A DNA stretch of 64,000 nucleotides from Chitiniphilus eburneus (lineage in GTDB: Bacteria > Pseudomonadota > Gammaproteobacteria > Burkholderiales > Chitinibacteraceae), in contig NZ_SUMF01000010.1 of assembly GCF_005048205.1 (NCBI RefSeq), positions 1 through 64,000 on the forward strand, written 5' to 3'. Each line of letters starts with the position of its first letter. Within the stretch, counting starts at the first letter, position 1. This document shows positions 55,153 to 64,000 of this stretch, piece by piece. Below the pieces are notes generated by a model. The model had not been told where the DNA came from. It was given only the letters and a program-made list of their open reading frames with translations, and ran no database searches. Made by a program: the position numbers and the translations under genes.

Positions 55153-56376
55153 TCAGGGCAGGGCGGGAGGCCGTGGATGGCGACGGAAGTGGAAGATCGC
55201 CATCAGCAGAGCCAGCGATTGCAGGCCGGCGCTGAGGAAGAACGTGGCGCCGATGCGCCAGTCGCCGGACGGCAGGTGGCTGACGCGCGCCAGCAATGGC
55301 GAGGCGAGCAGCGGCGCCACCACCAGCATCAGGCTGGCGATGGAGCTGAGCGAACCCATGGCCACGCCCTGATGCTCGGGCGACACCGCCTTGGAGATCT
55401 GCGCCTGCAACGCGGGCGCGGCGGCGAACGACAGCAGGTTGGCGAAGATGATGCAGTACATCATCCAGCCCTCGGTGGCGAGGCCATAGGCGACATAGGC
55501 GATGGCACCGGAAGCGAAGCCGATGTACACCAGCCGCCGCTCGCCCCATTGCCGCATCATGCGCCCGAGCAGCACGCCCTGTACCAGCGCGCCCATCAGG
55601 CCGACGATGAACAGCGAAAAGCCGTTTTCGCGCGGGGTCCAGTCGAAGCGGAACGTGGTGTACAGCACCCAGGTGGCATGCAGCACGAACTGGGCGAGCA
55701 TGAACAGCGTGTACACGCTGACGAGGTTGCCCACGCCGCGCAGCCGTGCCAGCGATACCAGTGCCGAAAAAGGATTGGCCCGGGCGAACGAGAACGACAC
55801 GCGCCGCTCGCGCGGGTGCGATTCGGGCAGCACGAAAAAGCCGTAGGCGGCGTTGAGCAGCGACAGGCCGGCCGCCACATAGAACGGCAGGCGCACGTCG
55901 GTGGCGCCGAGCAGGCCGCCCAGCATCGGGCCGAAGATGAAACCCAGGCCGAACGCCGCGCCCAGCGCACCGAAGCCGCGACCGCGCCGTTCCGGCGGCG
56001 TGACGTCGGCGATATAGGCATTGGCGACCGAGAAATTGGCGCCGGTGGCGCCCCCCAGCAGCCGCGCCAGCAGCAGCACCCACAGGTTGGGCGCCAGCGC
56101 CATCAGCAGGAAATCGCAACCCAGGCCGAAGATCGACAGCAGCAGCACCGGGCGGCGACCGAAACGGTCGCTCAACGCACCCAGCAACGGCGCGCAGCCG
56201 AACTGCATCAGGCCATAGGCGGCGGTCAGCGCGCCGAACCAGTAGGCCTGCTGGTCGCGCGACGCGGTGAAATCACCGATCAGCGCCGGCAGCACCGGAA
56301 TGATCAGGCCGAAGCCGATCACATCGAGAAACACCGTGACGAGGATGAAGGGCACGGCGGGCTGGCGGGCGGTCAT
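55153..56376 (-). CDS. MFS transporter of the Tet/DHA1 type
   Basis: 407-aa, 12-helix inner-membrane antiporter. N-terminal [18 protein letters not shown] (helix 1 with motif D), [16 protein letters not shown] (motif A, near 61-76), [34 protein letters not shown] (motifs B and C-like) as in TetA-class tetracycline and drug pumps. Substrate cannot be read from sequence. The ATG at 56376 is chosen over one 14 codons earlier for its better fit to the family start. It lies between rnhA and dnaQ. Confidence 0.9.
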   Translation of the reverse strand: MTARQPAVPFILVTVFLDVIGFGLIIPVLPALIGDFTASRDQQAYWFGALTAAYGLMQFGCAPLLGALSDRFGRRPVLLLSIFGLGCDFLLMALAPNLWVLLLARLLGGATGANFSVANAYIADVTPPERRGRGFGALGAAFGLGFIFGPMLGGLLGATDVRLPFYVAAGLSLLNAAYGFFVLPESHPRERRVSFSFARANPFSALVSLARLRGVGNLVSVYTLFMLAQFVLHATWVLYTTFRFDWTPRENGFSLFIVGLMGALVQGVLLGRMMRQWGERRLVYIGFASGAIAYVAYGLATEGWMMYCIIFANLLSFAAAPALQAQISKAVSPEHQGVAMGSLSSIASLMLVVAPLLASPLLARVSHLPSGDWRIGATFFLSAGLQSLALLMAIFHFRRHPRPPALP

Positions 56377-56553
56377 GGGCACGGCGGTCCTGTGAAAGCC
56401 CGGTAAGGGCGGGGTCATGGGGCGGCGGGCGGATCAGCGCGGCGGACCACATGCGCTACGGCGGTTCCGGCAAGGTGAAACGCCCCGAAGGACGATGGAT
56501 CGGGCGCCGCGCGGTCGGGGGCGGCGGTGGGCGTCAATCTACCTCAGGCGCGG

Positions 56554-57006
56554 TCACGCGCCGAGTACGCGCTCCACACCGCGGTTGGCCAACTGATCGG
56601 CGCGCTCGTTGAACTCGTGGCCGGCATGGCCCTTGACCCAGCGCCAGGTGACCTGGTGCTTGTGAACCTCGGTATCCAGCCGCTGCCACAGGTCGGAATT
56701 CTTCACCGGTTTCTTGTCGGCCGTCTTCCAGCCGTTCTTTTTCCAGTTGTGAATCCAGGTCTCGATACCGTTCTTCACGTATTGCGAATCGGTATAGAGC
56801 GTCAGGGCGCACGGCCGCTTGAGGGCGGCCAGCGATTCGATCACCGCCATCAGCTCCATGCGGTTGTTGGTGGTCTGCGATTCGCCGCCGAACAACTCCT
56901 TTTCCTGCACCTGCTCGGGTGAAACATAGCGCATCAGCGCGCCCCAGCCGCCAGGGCCGGGATTGCCCTTGCAGGCGCCGTCCGTATAAATCTCTAGTGT
57001 TGCCAT
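56554..57006 (-). CDS. rnhA: Ribonuclease HI
   Basis: 150-aa nuclease that cleaves RNA in RNA-DNA hybrids. Catalytic residues Asp10 ([16 protein letters not shown]), Glu48 (NRMELMAVI), Asp70 (YTDSQYV) and Asp134 region ([11 protein letters not shown]) are present, as is the basic handle [15 protein letters not shown] that binds the hybrid. Divergent from the host-attachment-type gene. Confidence 0.96.
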   Translation of the reverse strand: MATLEIYTDGACKGNPGPGGWGALMRYVSPEQVQEKELFGGESQTTNNRMELMAVIESLAALKRPCALTLYTDSQYVKNGIETWIHNWKKNGWKTADKKPVKNSDLWQRLDTEVHKHQVTWRWVKGHAGHEFNERADQLANRGVERVLGA

Positions 57007-57257
57007 CGATGTCCTGCGAGTGAGCGGCGCGGCAGGGCCGCCTGCCATATGGCTTGCCCGCGCTTCGCGCCCGATGCCGGCATCGCTACACTGGATGCAG
57101 GTTCGAGCCGCGCCGGGCGCGTTGTCGGGCGTGCAGTATATCGGGCTTGCCGCCGCCCCGCTGGCCGGGACCGCCTGGCGGGCCGGTCGGCGGTCGCGCT
57201 CGAACTCCGCGACCTGTGGGTGGGTCGCACCTGTACCTTCGTTCAAGGAGCGTATCG

Positions 57258-57701
57258 ATGACCAAAACCTGGATCCTGGCGGCCGACGCCAGTCGCGCGC
57301 GTATCTTCGAAGTGGACGGGCGTACCCGTCTGCGCGAGATCGAATCCTTCGCCCACCCGGAAGGCCGGGCGCAGAATCGCGAAATCAATACCGATGCAGA
57401 AGGGCGCTACAACAGCGGCAGCCAGGCGCAGGGGCATTCCAGCCAGCCCAAGCTGGATGCCGCGCAGCACGAGGCTGAACGGTTTTCGCGCAGCCTGGGT
57501 GGCTACCTGGAACAGGCGCGGGTGGAGCATCGCTACGAACGGCTCTGCCTGTTCGCCCCGCCACGTTTTCTGGGCCTGATGCGCAGCCAGCTCAGCAAGG
57601 AGGCGCAGCGCATGGTGCAGGAGGAAGTCCCCAAGGATATTTCCCAACTGGGCATGCAGGAGATCGCTGACTACCTGAAACGACACGGCACGCTGCACTG
57701 A
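57258..57701 (+). CDS. Host attachment family protein
   Basis: 147-aa soluble protein of the 'host attachment protein required to cause crown gall' family (AtsA-like, PF10116-type). Seen: N-terminal [16 protein letters not shown], a middle rich in Arg/Gln, and [15 protein letters not shown] plus [15 protein letters not shown] near the C-terminus. The family name comes from Agrobacterium; in most bacteria the function is unknown and the fold is related to ERF1-like domains. CAAGGAGC precedes the ATG. Confidence 0.88.
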   Translation: MTKTWILAADASRARIFEVDGRTRLREIESFAHPEGRAQNREINTDAEGRYNSGSQAQGHSSQPKLDAAQHEAERFSRSLGGYLEQARVEHRYERLCLFAPPRFLGLMRSQLSKEAQRMVQEEVPKDISQLGMQEIADYLKRHGTLH

Positions 57702-57714
57702 GCGCCCGCGACGA

Positions 57715-57736
57715 AACGCCCCGCTTGCGGGGCGTT
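57715..57736. terminator. Hairpin between convergent genes
   Basis: Perfect 10-bp GC-rich inverted repeat (57715-57724 with 57727-57736) that forms a tight hairpin. Without a T run on either side it is a weak intrinsic terminator, placed between the host-attachment gene and the methyltransferase stop. Confidence 0.55.
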
Positions 57737-57827
57737 GATCCTTTCACCTGCGACGGCGGAGGGGCCGGGCAGCGGCGGGTCGGTCGCTGCGGATTGCCGC
57801 ATCGCGGCCAGCTTCCGGCGGCATTGC

Positions 57828-58604
57828 TCAAAGGCCCTTGCAGCGATCCTTGCTCGCCTGCAGGCGCATTTTCTCGACCACGGCGGCGGAGGCCGGCGTG
57901 GCGGCCGGCACCCGGCGCCATTGCGGCTCGATGATGCGCATTCCCACCACCCGCTTCACCACTTCCAGGCAATAGACACCGCCCGCCGCTGGCCACCAGC
58001 GGTCGCCGGCGTCTTCGAGAAAACGGGTTTTCTCCAGCCAGCCGTTGCGTTGTATGGGCGGGCGGTAGCAGACGAACTCGCCGCGTCGCGTTTCCAGGCC
58101 CAGCAGGGCCAGCCAATCCTTCAGGCGCGGCAGTGCGAGAAAATGGCCTTGCCACGGCAGCTCGGTCCGGCGATGCAGGCGCTTCAGGCCCCAGAGGCTC
58201 CACGGATTGAAGCCGGTGATCAGCAGGCGACCTTCCGGCAGCAGCACGCGCTCGGCCTCGCGCAGCACCTGGTGCGGGTCGGCGCAGAAATCCAGCACAT
58301 GGGGCAGGGCGATCAGGTCCAGCGTCTGGTTGGCGAAGGGCAGTTGCTCGGGAGTGCAGGCAATCTGGCAGCCGGGGGATCGTCCGGCCAGCGCGCGCCA
58401 CGGCATGCGGTTGGACTTGAGGCAGTCGATGACGGGCAGTTCCAGTTGCAGCGCCTTGTAGCCGAACAGATCGGCGGCGGTACGCTCGAACCAGCCGGCC
58501 TCCTCGGCGGCGACGTAGCTGCCTAGCGGGGTATCCAGCCACGCTGCAAAATGCTGGAATGAAGTGGGCGCGTCATCGCAGGCGTTGCCCGGGGAGGAAG
58601 TCAT
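57828..58604 (-). CDS. SAM-dependent methyltransferase (class I)
   Basis: 258-aa protein. FAAWLDTPLGSYVAAEEAGWFE at the N-terminus, LPFANQTLDLIALPHVLDFCADPHQVLREAERVLLPEGRLLITGFNPWSLWG in the centre (SAM fold strands 4-5) and a C-terminal helical lid. This is the UbiE/Methyltransf_11-like protein usually found beside gloB and rnhA in betaproteobacteria; its substrate is unknown. The usual glycine-rich motif I is degenerate. The ATG shares CATG (58602-58605) with the divergent gloB start; a TTG 12 codons upstream is an alternative. Confidence 0.85.
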   Translation of the reverse strand: MTSSPGNACDDAPTSFQHFAAWLDTPLGSYVAAEEAGWFERTAADLFGYKALQLELPVIDCLKSNRMPWRALAGRSPGCQIACTPEQLPFANQTLDLIALPHVLDFCADPHQVLREAERVLLPEGRLLITGFNPWSLWGLKRLHRRTELPWQGHFLALPRLKDWLALLGLETRRGEFVCYRPPIQRNGWLEKTRFLEDAGDRWWPAAGGVYCLEVVKRVVGMRIIEPQWRRVPAATPASAAVVEKMRLQASKDRCKGL

Positions 58605-59343
58605 GCTGTCGCTCGAAGCCTTGCCGATACTGGAAGACAATTATATCTGGGTTTTGCACGACGGCCGGGCGGCGTTGGCGGTGGATCCTGGCGACGCGGC
58701 GCCCCTGGCGGCCTGGCTGCGCCGCCGCGAGCTTGCGCTGGTGGCCGTGCTGGTCACCCATCATCACTCCGACCACGTGGACGGGCTGCCGGTTCTCGCC
58801 GCCGATTGGCCAGGATTGACCGTTCATGGCCCCGCCCGGGTGTCCGGGGTGACGAACCCGGTCACTGGCGGTCGCCAGGTCACCGCGCTGGGCATGACGT
58901 TCGAGGTGCTGGGCGTGCCGGGCCATACGCTGGATCACGTGGCGTACTGGTCGGCGCCGTGGCTGTTCTGCGGCGACACCCTGTTCGGCGCCGGCTGTGG
59001 CCGGCTGTTCGAGGGCGCGCCAGGGCAGATGTTCGATTCGCTGGGCCGGCTGGCCGCCCTGCCGGACGATACGCTGGTGTGCTGTACGCACGAATACACA
59101 CTGACCAACCTGCGTTTCGCCCGCGAACTGCAACCCGACCATCCGGCGCTGGCCGAGCGCTGGCGGGTGGATGGCGCGCGCCGCGAACGCGGCGAACCGA
59201 CGCTGCCCTCGACCATTGCGCTGGAACGCGCGACCAACCCTTTCCTGCGCGCCGGCGAGCCGGCCCTGCTGGCGCTGACCGGCACCGACACGCCGCTGGC
59301 GGCGTTCACCGAACTGCGGCGACGGCGCAACGGCTTTCGTTGA
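58603..59343 (+). CDS. gloB: Hydroxyacylglutathione hydrolase (glyoxalase II)
   Basis: 246-aa binuclear metallo-beta-lactamase-fold hydrolase that releases D-lactate and glutathione from S-lactoylglutathione. The metal motif THHHSDHVDG (near 54-63), GHTLDHVAYW, LFCGDTLFGAGCGRLFEG and CCTHEYTLTN are all present. GGGGAGGAAG is placed ideally before the ATG at 58603. Divergent from the methyltransferase with overlapping start codons. Confidence 0.95.
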   Translation: MLSLEALPILEDNYIWVLHDGRAALAVDPGDAAPLAAWLRRRELALVAVLVTHHHSDHVDGLPVLAADWPGLTVHGPARVSGVTNPVTGGRQVTALGMTFEVLGVPGHTLDHVAYWSAPWLFCGDTLFGAGCGRLFEGAPGQMFDSLGRLAALPDDTLVCCTHEYTLTNLRFARELQPDHPALAERWRVDGARRERGEPTLPSTIALERATNPFLRAGEPALLALTGTDTPLAAFTELRRRRNGFR

Positions 59344-59470
59344 GTTTTTCGCGGGTGCAAGCCCAGGCGGGCACCCGGTCCATCCCGCATCATCCCGATG
59401 GCCGGCCGGCGTTGACAGTGGGCCACCCGCCCCCGCACCATTCGGTAATTGTTTCAAAGCAGTGCATCCC

Positions 59471-61039
59471 ATGAAGTATTGCCTGATCGCCGCCTTGCTG
59501 GCGTGCGCCACCGCCGCGCAGGCCGCGCCCAAGCCGGCCGCCCCCACTTCCCCCAGCGTTGCCCAATTCACCGAACCGGTCGATCCCATGGTCGCCGAGC
59601 TGCTGTTCGGCGATTACAACCGCGCGTTGTACGACGACCTGTGGAGCCGGATGCGGATCGGTTTCGCCCTGAACGACCTGGACAGCCCGCTGGTCGAGAA
59701 ATGGGAGAACTACTACGCCAGCCGGCCCGATTACCTGAAGCGCATCGTCGAACGCGGTGGGCGCTATCTGTATTACGTCGCCGCCGAGGTGGAAAAACGC
59801 GGCATGCCGATGGAGATCGCGCTGCTGCCGATGATCGAATCGGCCTACAACCCCAAGGCCGAATCGCACGCGCTGGCGGGCGGCATGTGGCAGTTCATTC
59901 CCGATACCGGCAAGCGCTACGGCCTGGAGCGCACCTGGTGGTACGACGGCCGCCGCGACGTGGTGGCCTCCACCAATGCCGCGCTCGACTATCTACAGAT
60001 GCTGTACGGCATGTTCGGCGACTGGCAACTGGCGCTGGCCAGCTACAACTGGGGCGAGGGCGCGGTGGGACGCGCACTGGCCAAAAACCGCGAGGCCGGG
60101 CTGCCGCTGACGTACGCCGATATCCGCAAGCCCGCGGAAACCGAGAACTACGTTCCCAAGCTGCTGGCGGTGCGCAACATCATCGCCGACCCCGAAGCCT
60201 TCGGCATCGACCTGGGCACCGTGCCCAACGATCCGTATTTCACCGCCATCACCACCGGCAAGCACATGGATGTGCAGGTGGCCGCCGAACTGGCGCAGGT
60301 CCCGGTGGACGAGTTGCTGAAGCTGAATCCCGGGTTCATCCGCCCGGTGATCGCCTACAAGGAAGACCGCACCCTGGTGCTGCCGGCCGACAAGGTGGAG
60401 GTCTTCAAGCACAATCTCGCCACGTACTCGCAGCCGCTGCTCAACTGGCAGCCCTACGTGACGCGCTCGGGCGAGGGGTTCGACGAACTGGCGCGCGCCT
60501 ATGGCATCGCACCGGCCGAACTGCGCGAAATCAACGATATCTCCAGCCGTGAGCAGGTGGCGCGCGGCCAGACCATCCTGGTGCCGTTGGCGCCGGGCGT
60601 CGATGTGCAGGAGCGGGTGGCGCTGCATGCGCTGGCGGTGAACAAGGTGTCCGATCCGGTCGATACCGGCGAGCAGGACAAGCCGCGCGAAGTGCCGAAG
60701 AAATCCGGCCGCTACCGCGTCGGTCGTGGCGACACGCTGTTCAGCATCGCCCAGCGCTTCGACATGACGGTGGAGGAACTCAAGGCCCTCAACGGCATGC
60801 GCAGCAACCAGATTCGCGCCGGGCAGCAGTTGAAGGTGGACGGCAAGGCGGCGCCGGCGCACGCGGAAAGCAATGCCAAGGGCAATCGCGGCAACGGCCG
60901 CGCCAAGACCTACGTGGTCAAGCGCGGCGATACGCTGTTCGAGATATCGCAGCGCTACAACGTGGCGCTGGCTGACCTGAAGCGCTGGAATCCCCGGCCA
61001 TTGCGCCCGGGGATGAAGGTCTACGTGGAAAAGCCCTGA
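59471..61039 (+). CDS. mltD: Membrane-bound lytic murein transglycosylase D-type with LysM repeats
   Basis: 522-aa secreted or lipid-free periplasmic enzyme that cleaves peptidoglycan glycan strands. Signal peptide (about 1-21, ending AQAA), SLT catalytic domain (about 105-235) with catalytic Glu in the PMIESAYNPKAESHA motif and GGMWQFIPDTGKRYGL, then a LysM-like domain (about 330-375) and two clear LysM modules (about 415-462 and 476-521, YRVGRGDTLFSIAQRF and YVVKRGDTLFEISQRY). No lipobox, unlike E. coli MltD. ATG at 59471; a GTG three codons earlier is possible. Confidence 0.93.
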   Translation: MKYCLIAALLACATAAQAAPKPAAPTSPSVAQFTEPVDPMVAELLFGDYNRALYDDLWSRMRIGFALNDLDSPLVEKWENYYASRPDYLKRIVERGGRYLYYVAAEVEKRGMPMEIALLPMIESAYNPKAESHALAGGMWQFIPDTGKRYGLERTWWYDGRRDVVASTNAALDYLQMLYGMFGDWQLALASYNWGEGAVGRALAKNREAGLPLTYADIRKPAETENYVPKLLAVRNIIADPEAFGIDLGTVPNDPYFTAITTGKHMDVQVAAELAQVPVDELLKLNPGFIRPVIAYKEDRTLVLPADKVEVFKHNLATYSQPLLNWQPYVTRSGEGFDELARAYGIAPAELREINDISSREQVARGQTILVPLAPGVDVQERVALHALAVNKVSDPVDTGEQDKPREVPKKSGRYRVGRGDTLFSIAQRFDMTVEELKALNGMRSNQIRAGQQLKVDGKAAPAHAESNAKGNRGNGRAKTYVVKRGDTLFEISQRYNVALADLKRWNPRPLRPGMKVYVEKP

Positions 61040-61057
61040 ACGGTGTCTTCCGGCAAG

Positions 61058-61088
61058 AAAGCCCATCGCATGCGATGGGCTTTTTTTG
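61058..61088 (+). terminator. Terminator after mltD
   Basis: Perfect inverted repeat (61058-61070 with 61071-61083) forming a GC-rich stem with a T run through 61087. Confidence 0.9.
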
Positions 61089-61158
61089 TGGTCCGCCAGC
61101 CACCCGCGCCGGGTGAGGGTAAAACCGGATGCAAGGTGGGGCGCATGGCGTTAGAATT

Positions 61159-61183
61159 CATCCAATCATTGGATGATTGGATG
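61159..61183 (+). promoter_or_regulatory. Operator-like palindrome before the FCD regulator
   Basis: CATCCAATCAT (61159-61169) and ATGATTGGATG (61173-61183) are exact inverse complements separated by TGG. FCD/GntR regulators bind such symmetric sites, and its place directly before the regulator's start points to autoregulation (inference). Confidence 0.7.
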
Positions 61184-61189
61184 CTTGCC

Positions 61190-61858
61190 ATGCTGGAAAA
61201 GCCCTCGTTGGTCGATCTCGCCGTCATCGCGCTGCGCGAGCGGATCACCCAAGGCATCTGGCCGCTGGGTACCCGCATTCCCGTGGAGCCCGATCTTGCC
61301 GCCTCGCTGGGCATCAGCCGCAATACGGTGCGCGAAGCGGTGCGGGTGCTGGCATTCTGCGGCGTGCTCGACGTGCGGCAGGGCGACGGCACCTATGTCG
61401 CCAGCCGTACCGATCCGGTGGCGGCCATCAACGCGCTGTCGCGTGCCTCGCCGCGCGAGCATCTGGAGGCACGCGCACTGCTGGAAATGACCGCCGCGCG
61501 GCTGGCGGCGGTGCGTCGCACCGATGCCGACCTGGCCGCATTGCGCGCGGCGCTGGCACAACGCGGCGAGCTGGCCGAATACGCCGACCCCGCCGAATTC
61601 GCGCGCCACGACCTGGTCTTCCACCGCGCCACCATCGCCGCCGCGCACAACGCCGTACTGACCGCGCTGTACGACTTCTTCTCCGATGCGATCCGCGAGG
61701 GCGTGATCAATTCGGTGCTGGACGAAACGCTCAGCGACCCCGATCTGGCCAGCCATGTTGCTGTCTACGACGCCATTGCCGCCGGCGACGGAGAAGCCGC
61801 CGCCGACGCCGCGCGGCTGGTGATCCAGCCGTTGCTGGACGATCTGGCCCGCCGCTAG
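61190..61858 (+). CDS. FCD-domain GntR family transcriptional regulator
   Basis: 222 aa from the ATG at 61190. Winged helix (about 5-70, RERITQGIWPLGTRIPVEPDLAASLGISRNTVREAVRVLAFCGVLDVRQGDGTYVA) followed by an all-helical FCD ligand-binding domain (about 85-215) with the metal-binding histidines suggested by FARHDLVFHRATIAAAHN. Earlier in-frame ATGs (61145, 61181) fall upstream of or inside the palindrome, so 61190 is preferred. FCD regulators sense small organic acids or sugars. It precedes a CynX-type MFS gene it may control. Confidence 0.9.
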   Translation: MLEKPSLVDLAVIALRERITQGIWPLGTRIPVEPDLAASLGISRNTVREAVRVLAFCGVLDVRQGDGTYVASRTDPVAAINALSRASPREHLEARALLEMTAARLAAVRRTDADLAALRAALAQRGELAEYADPAEFARHDLVFHRATIAAAHNAVLTALYDFFSDAIREGVINSVLDETLSDPDLASHVAVYDAIAAGDGEAAADAARLVIQPLLDDLARR

Positions 61859-61974
61859 GGTGAATCGACCTTCAAACATGGGATGCGTTGGTCCGTGGGC
61901 CGGATGGCTGCCCGAAGCGCGGCGCCGCAGAGAGCCTTCCTCCTTCGCACCCACGTTTGAAGGTCGATTCACCC
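61858..61974. repeat. 25-bp inverted-repeat element overlapping the FCD regulator stop
   Basis: Bases 61858-61882 and 61950-61974 are inverse complements over 25 nt with one mismatch, enclosing 67 nt. The left arm begins inside the TAG stop codon of the FCD regulator. The RNA would fold into a very stable long hairpin without a T run. It resembles a miniature inverted-repeat (MITE-like) insertion. Confidence 0.7.
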
Positions 61975-62053
61975 AAGGGCGTGTCATCCGCCTTGATGGC
62001 CCCGTGCCGAGCGGCACGGGCCACCCATTTTCCGTTTTCAGGAGCCTCCCGCA

Positions 62054-63331
62054 GTGACCCAACCATTGCACGACTTACCCCAGCCCATCGTCGATGCCGA
62101 AATCGACGACGTTCCCCCGCCGCATCCGCCCGCCTTCAACCCGGTGCTGCTGGTGGCCGGCATGATCCTGGTGGGCCTGAATCTGCGCCCCGCGTTGTCC
62201 AGCGTGGCGCCGATACTGGGCGCGCTGCGCGCCGACACCGGGCTGGGCGCCACCGCGGCCGGGCTGCTGACGACGCTGCCGGTGCTGTGCCTGGGCCTGG
62301 CCGCGCCGCTGGCCCCACGCATGGCGCGACGCTGGGGCGCCGAGCGCACCGCGTTCGGCATCCTGCTGCTGCTGGCCGCGGGGCTGCTGTTGCGCACGGT
62401 GCTCGGGCCATCGGTCCTGTTCGTCGGCACCGCCATCGCCGGTGCCAGCATCGGCATCATCGGCGTGCTGTTGCCGGGTATCGTCAAACGCGATTTTCCG
62501 CATCACCCCGGAACGATGACCGGGCTATACACCATGGCGCTGTGCCTGGGCGCGGCGATGGCGGCCGGCGCCACCGAGCCGCTGCGGCTGGCGTTCGACA
62601 GCCGCTGGCAACCGGCGCTGGCATTCTGGGCGATACCGGCGGTGATCGCCGCGCTGGCCTGGCTGCCGCAACTGCGCCGCGCCGACCATGGCCACCATCG
62701 GCAGGGCTATACCGTGACCGGGCTGTGGCGCGACCCGCTGGCCTGGCAGGTGACGATCTACATGGGATTGCAGTCGTCGCTGGCGTATTGCGTGTTCGGC
62801 TGGCTGCCCAGCATCCTGGTCGATCGCGGGCTGACCCCGGTGCAGGCGGGCTGGGTGATGTCGGTCTCGGTGCTGCTGCAACTGATCACCGCGCTGGGTG
62901 GACCCTGGGCCGCGACGCGGGCGCGCGATCAGCGCGGCGCGATCGCGGTGATGCTGGTGCTGACCTGGGCCGGCTTGCTGGGCTGCCTGTTCGCGCCGTT
63001 GTCGCAGCTCTGGCCGTGGGCCATCGTGCTGGGCCTGGGGCAGGGCGGCACCTTCAGCATCGCGCTGACGCTGATCGTGCTGCGCGCGCGCGATCCGCAC
63101 GTGGCGGCACACCTGTCGGGAATGTCGCAGGGTGTGGGCTACACGCTGGCGGCGTTGGGGCCGTTCGCGGTCGGCGTCATCCATGACCTGAGCGGTAGCT
63201 GGGCGCCCCTGGGCGTGTTTTTCACGATCCTGAGCGTGGCGGCGCTGATCGCCGGGCTGGGCGCGGGGCGCAAACGCTACGTGGGCGCGCGCACCATCGA
63301 ACTGCCGCCCGCCGGGCCATCCGGCTCATAG
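62054..63331 (+). CDS. MFS transporter of the CynX/NimT type
   Basis: 425-aa inner-membrane transporter with about 12 helices; NLRPALSSVAPILGALRADTGLGATAAGLLTTLPVLCLG is the CynX/NimT family hallmark (2-nitroimidazole or cyanate-type transporters). The start is GTG with AGGAG 10 nt upstream. Preceded by an FCD regulator, so it may be induced by a small carboxylate or related compound. It ends 6 nt into the LysR gene on the other strand. Confidence 0.9.
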   Translation: MTQPLHDLPQPIVDAEIDDVPPPHPPAFNPVLLVAGMILVGLNLRPALSSVAPILGALRADTGLGATAAGLLTTLPVLCLGLAAPLAPRMARRWGAERTAFGILLLLAAGLLLRTVLGPSVLFVGTAIAGASIGIIGVLLPGIVKRDFPHHPGTMTGLYTMALCLGAAMAAGATEPLRLAFDSRWQPALAFWAIPAVIAALAWLPQLRRADHGHHRQGYTVTGLWRDPLAWQVTIYMGLQSSLAYCVFGWLPSILVDRGLTPVQAGWVMSVSVLLQLITALGGPWAATRARDQRGAIAVMLVLTWAGLLGCLFAPLSQLWPWAIVLGLGQGGTFSIALTLIVLRARDPHVAAHLSGMSQGVGYTLAALGPFAVGVIHDLSGSWAPLGVFFTILSVAALIAGLGAGRKRYVGARTIELPPAGPSGS

Positions 63332-64000
63332 CCCCACCAGCCGTTCGACTTCCGGGCATTCCGTCACGGTTTCGCCCAGGAAGTCGAGCAGGCGCCGCAC
63401 CGCCGGCACCAGGCCGCGCCGCGACGGAAACACCGCGTGCACCACGCCGGGGGGCGGTTCCCAGTCGGGCAGCAGCGGCAGCAGGCGCCCGTCGCGCAGC
63501 TCGTCGCGGCACATGTAGTCCGGCATCCACGCAATACCCAGGCCGGCCAGCGCGGCGAGCTTGAGCGTCAGCAGATCGTCCGCCACGTAGCGCGGGTGGT
63601 GCACGAAGGTATGCTCGACGCCGCCCGGGCCGCGCAGCAGCAGCGTGGCGCGTCCGTCCTGCACCGACATCGCCAGCGTATCCATCCACGACAACTCCTC
63701 TGGCCGGGTGGGCTGGCCCTGCCGCGCCAACTGGGCCGGGCTGACCACCAGCACCGAGCGGGTCAGCCCCAGTTGCTTGACCACCAGGCTGCCGCTGTCC
63801 GACAGCGTGGCGCGCACGCGCAAGGCGATGTCCACGCCTTCCTCCACCAGATCGACCACCCGGTTGGTGACCCGCATGTCGATCTTGACCTGCGGGTTCT
63901 GCGCCAGGAACAGCGGCAGCAAGTGGCCGATGGTGGTCTGCGCCAGCGTGACCGGGCACGCCAGCCGGATGGTGCCGCGCGGTTCGGCGTGCACCTTGGC
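63326..64000 (-). CDS. LysR family regulator, C-terminal part (gene runs off the window)
   Basis: 225 residues are visible: the substrate-binding domain with AEPRGTIRLACPVTLAQTTIGHLLPLFLAQNPQVKIDMRVTN, VDIALRVR and GLGIAWMPDYMC segments typical of LysR effector domains of the DsdC/PecT-like group. The N-terminal helix-turn-helix lies beyond base 64000. Tail-to-tail with the CynX-type MFS gene, with stops overlapping by 6 nt. Confidence 0.9.
   Translation of the reverse strand, partial: AKVHAEPRGTIRLACPVTLAQTTIGHLLPLFLAQNPQVKIDMRVTNRVVDLVEEGVDIALRVRATLSDSGSLVVKQLGLTRSVLVVSPAQLARQGQPTRPEELSWMDTLAMSVQDGRATLLLRGPGGVEHTFVHHPRYVADDLLTLKLAALAGLGIAWMPDYMCRDELRDGRLLPLLPDWEPPPGVVHAVFPSRRGLVPAVRRLLDFLGETVTECPEVERLVGL

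Overview
The window reads as one continuous stretch of a GC-rich betaproteobacterial chromosome. The gene order (infB-rbfA-truB-rpsO-pnp; rnhA-dnaQ next to a methyltransferase and gloB; PhaR facing a phasin) and three secreted polysaccharide-degrading enzymes carrying tandem CBM5/12 modules point to Neisseriales, most likely a chitin or cellulose degrader of the Chitinibacteraceae type. That placement is inference from gene content; no 16S gene is present.

Layout. 1-6.3 kb: translation and RNA-decay operon (infB, rbfA, truB, rpsO, pnp). 6.5-8.1 kb: secreted CE2-type esterase with two CBM5/12 modules. 8.2-11.5 kb: TPR protein, phasin and PhaR arranged divergently (polyhydroxyalkanoate granule biology), and a PhnB-like VOC protein. 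11.7-16.2 kb: accessory region of small secreted or membrane proteins. Its core (about 13.45-15.6 kb) is strikingly AT-rich and holds tandem paralogous membrane ORFs, one gene with two compensating frameshifts, and two independently broken copies of an unidentified minus-strand gene. 16.2-22.3 kb: rimO, tcdA, a MarR-MFS efflux pair, a TPR-containing response regulator and tRNA-Leu(CAG). 22.4-28.5 kb: RNase R with a very long Ala/Pro/Lys tail, coupled to a GST-like gene, then small conserved proteins including a SIMPL protein and a YgfX-like protein.

28.6-35.9 kb: a complete heme-uptake operon on the minus strand (TonB receptor, HmuY-like lipoprotein, hmuS, hmuT, hmuU, hmuV) behind a Fur-box palindrome. 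36.9-38.6 kb: CHASE3 chemoreceptor. 39.2-43.2 kb: GH16 enzyme with CBM5/12 modules and several orphan genes. 43.4-48.5 kb: operon of a YfbK-type vWA lipoprotein, an ECF sigma factor, a drastically shortened FecR and a FecA-like receptor. 48.7-50.3 kb: GH5 cellulase with CBM5/12 modules. 50.6-59.3 kb: LOG-family protein, a secretin-N-domain protein, ispF-msrC, ispD-dnaQ, an MFS pump, rnhA, a host-attachment-type protein, and a methyltransferase diverging from gloB. 59.4-64 kb: MltD-type lytic transglycosylase, an FCD/GntR regulator with an operator-like palindrome and a 25-bp inverted-repeat element at its stop codon, a CynX-type MFS transporter and a truncated LysR gene.

Themes: extracellular polysaccharide degradation (CE2, GH16, GH5 sharing the same binding modules), iron and heme acquisition (two TonB receptors under separate control), and core RNA and isoprenoid functions. 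The best candidate for something undescribed is the AT-rich paralog island at 13.4-16.1 kb. Other structural oddities are the RNase R tail, the minimal FecR and the inverted-repeat element after the FCD regulator.
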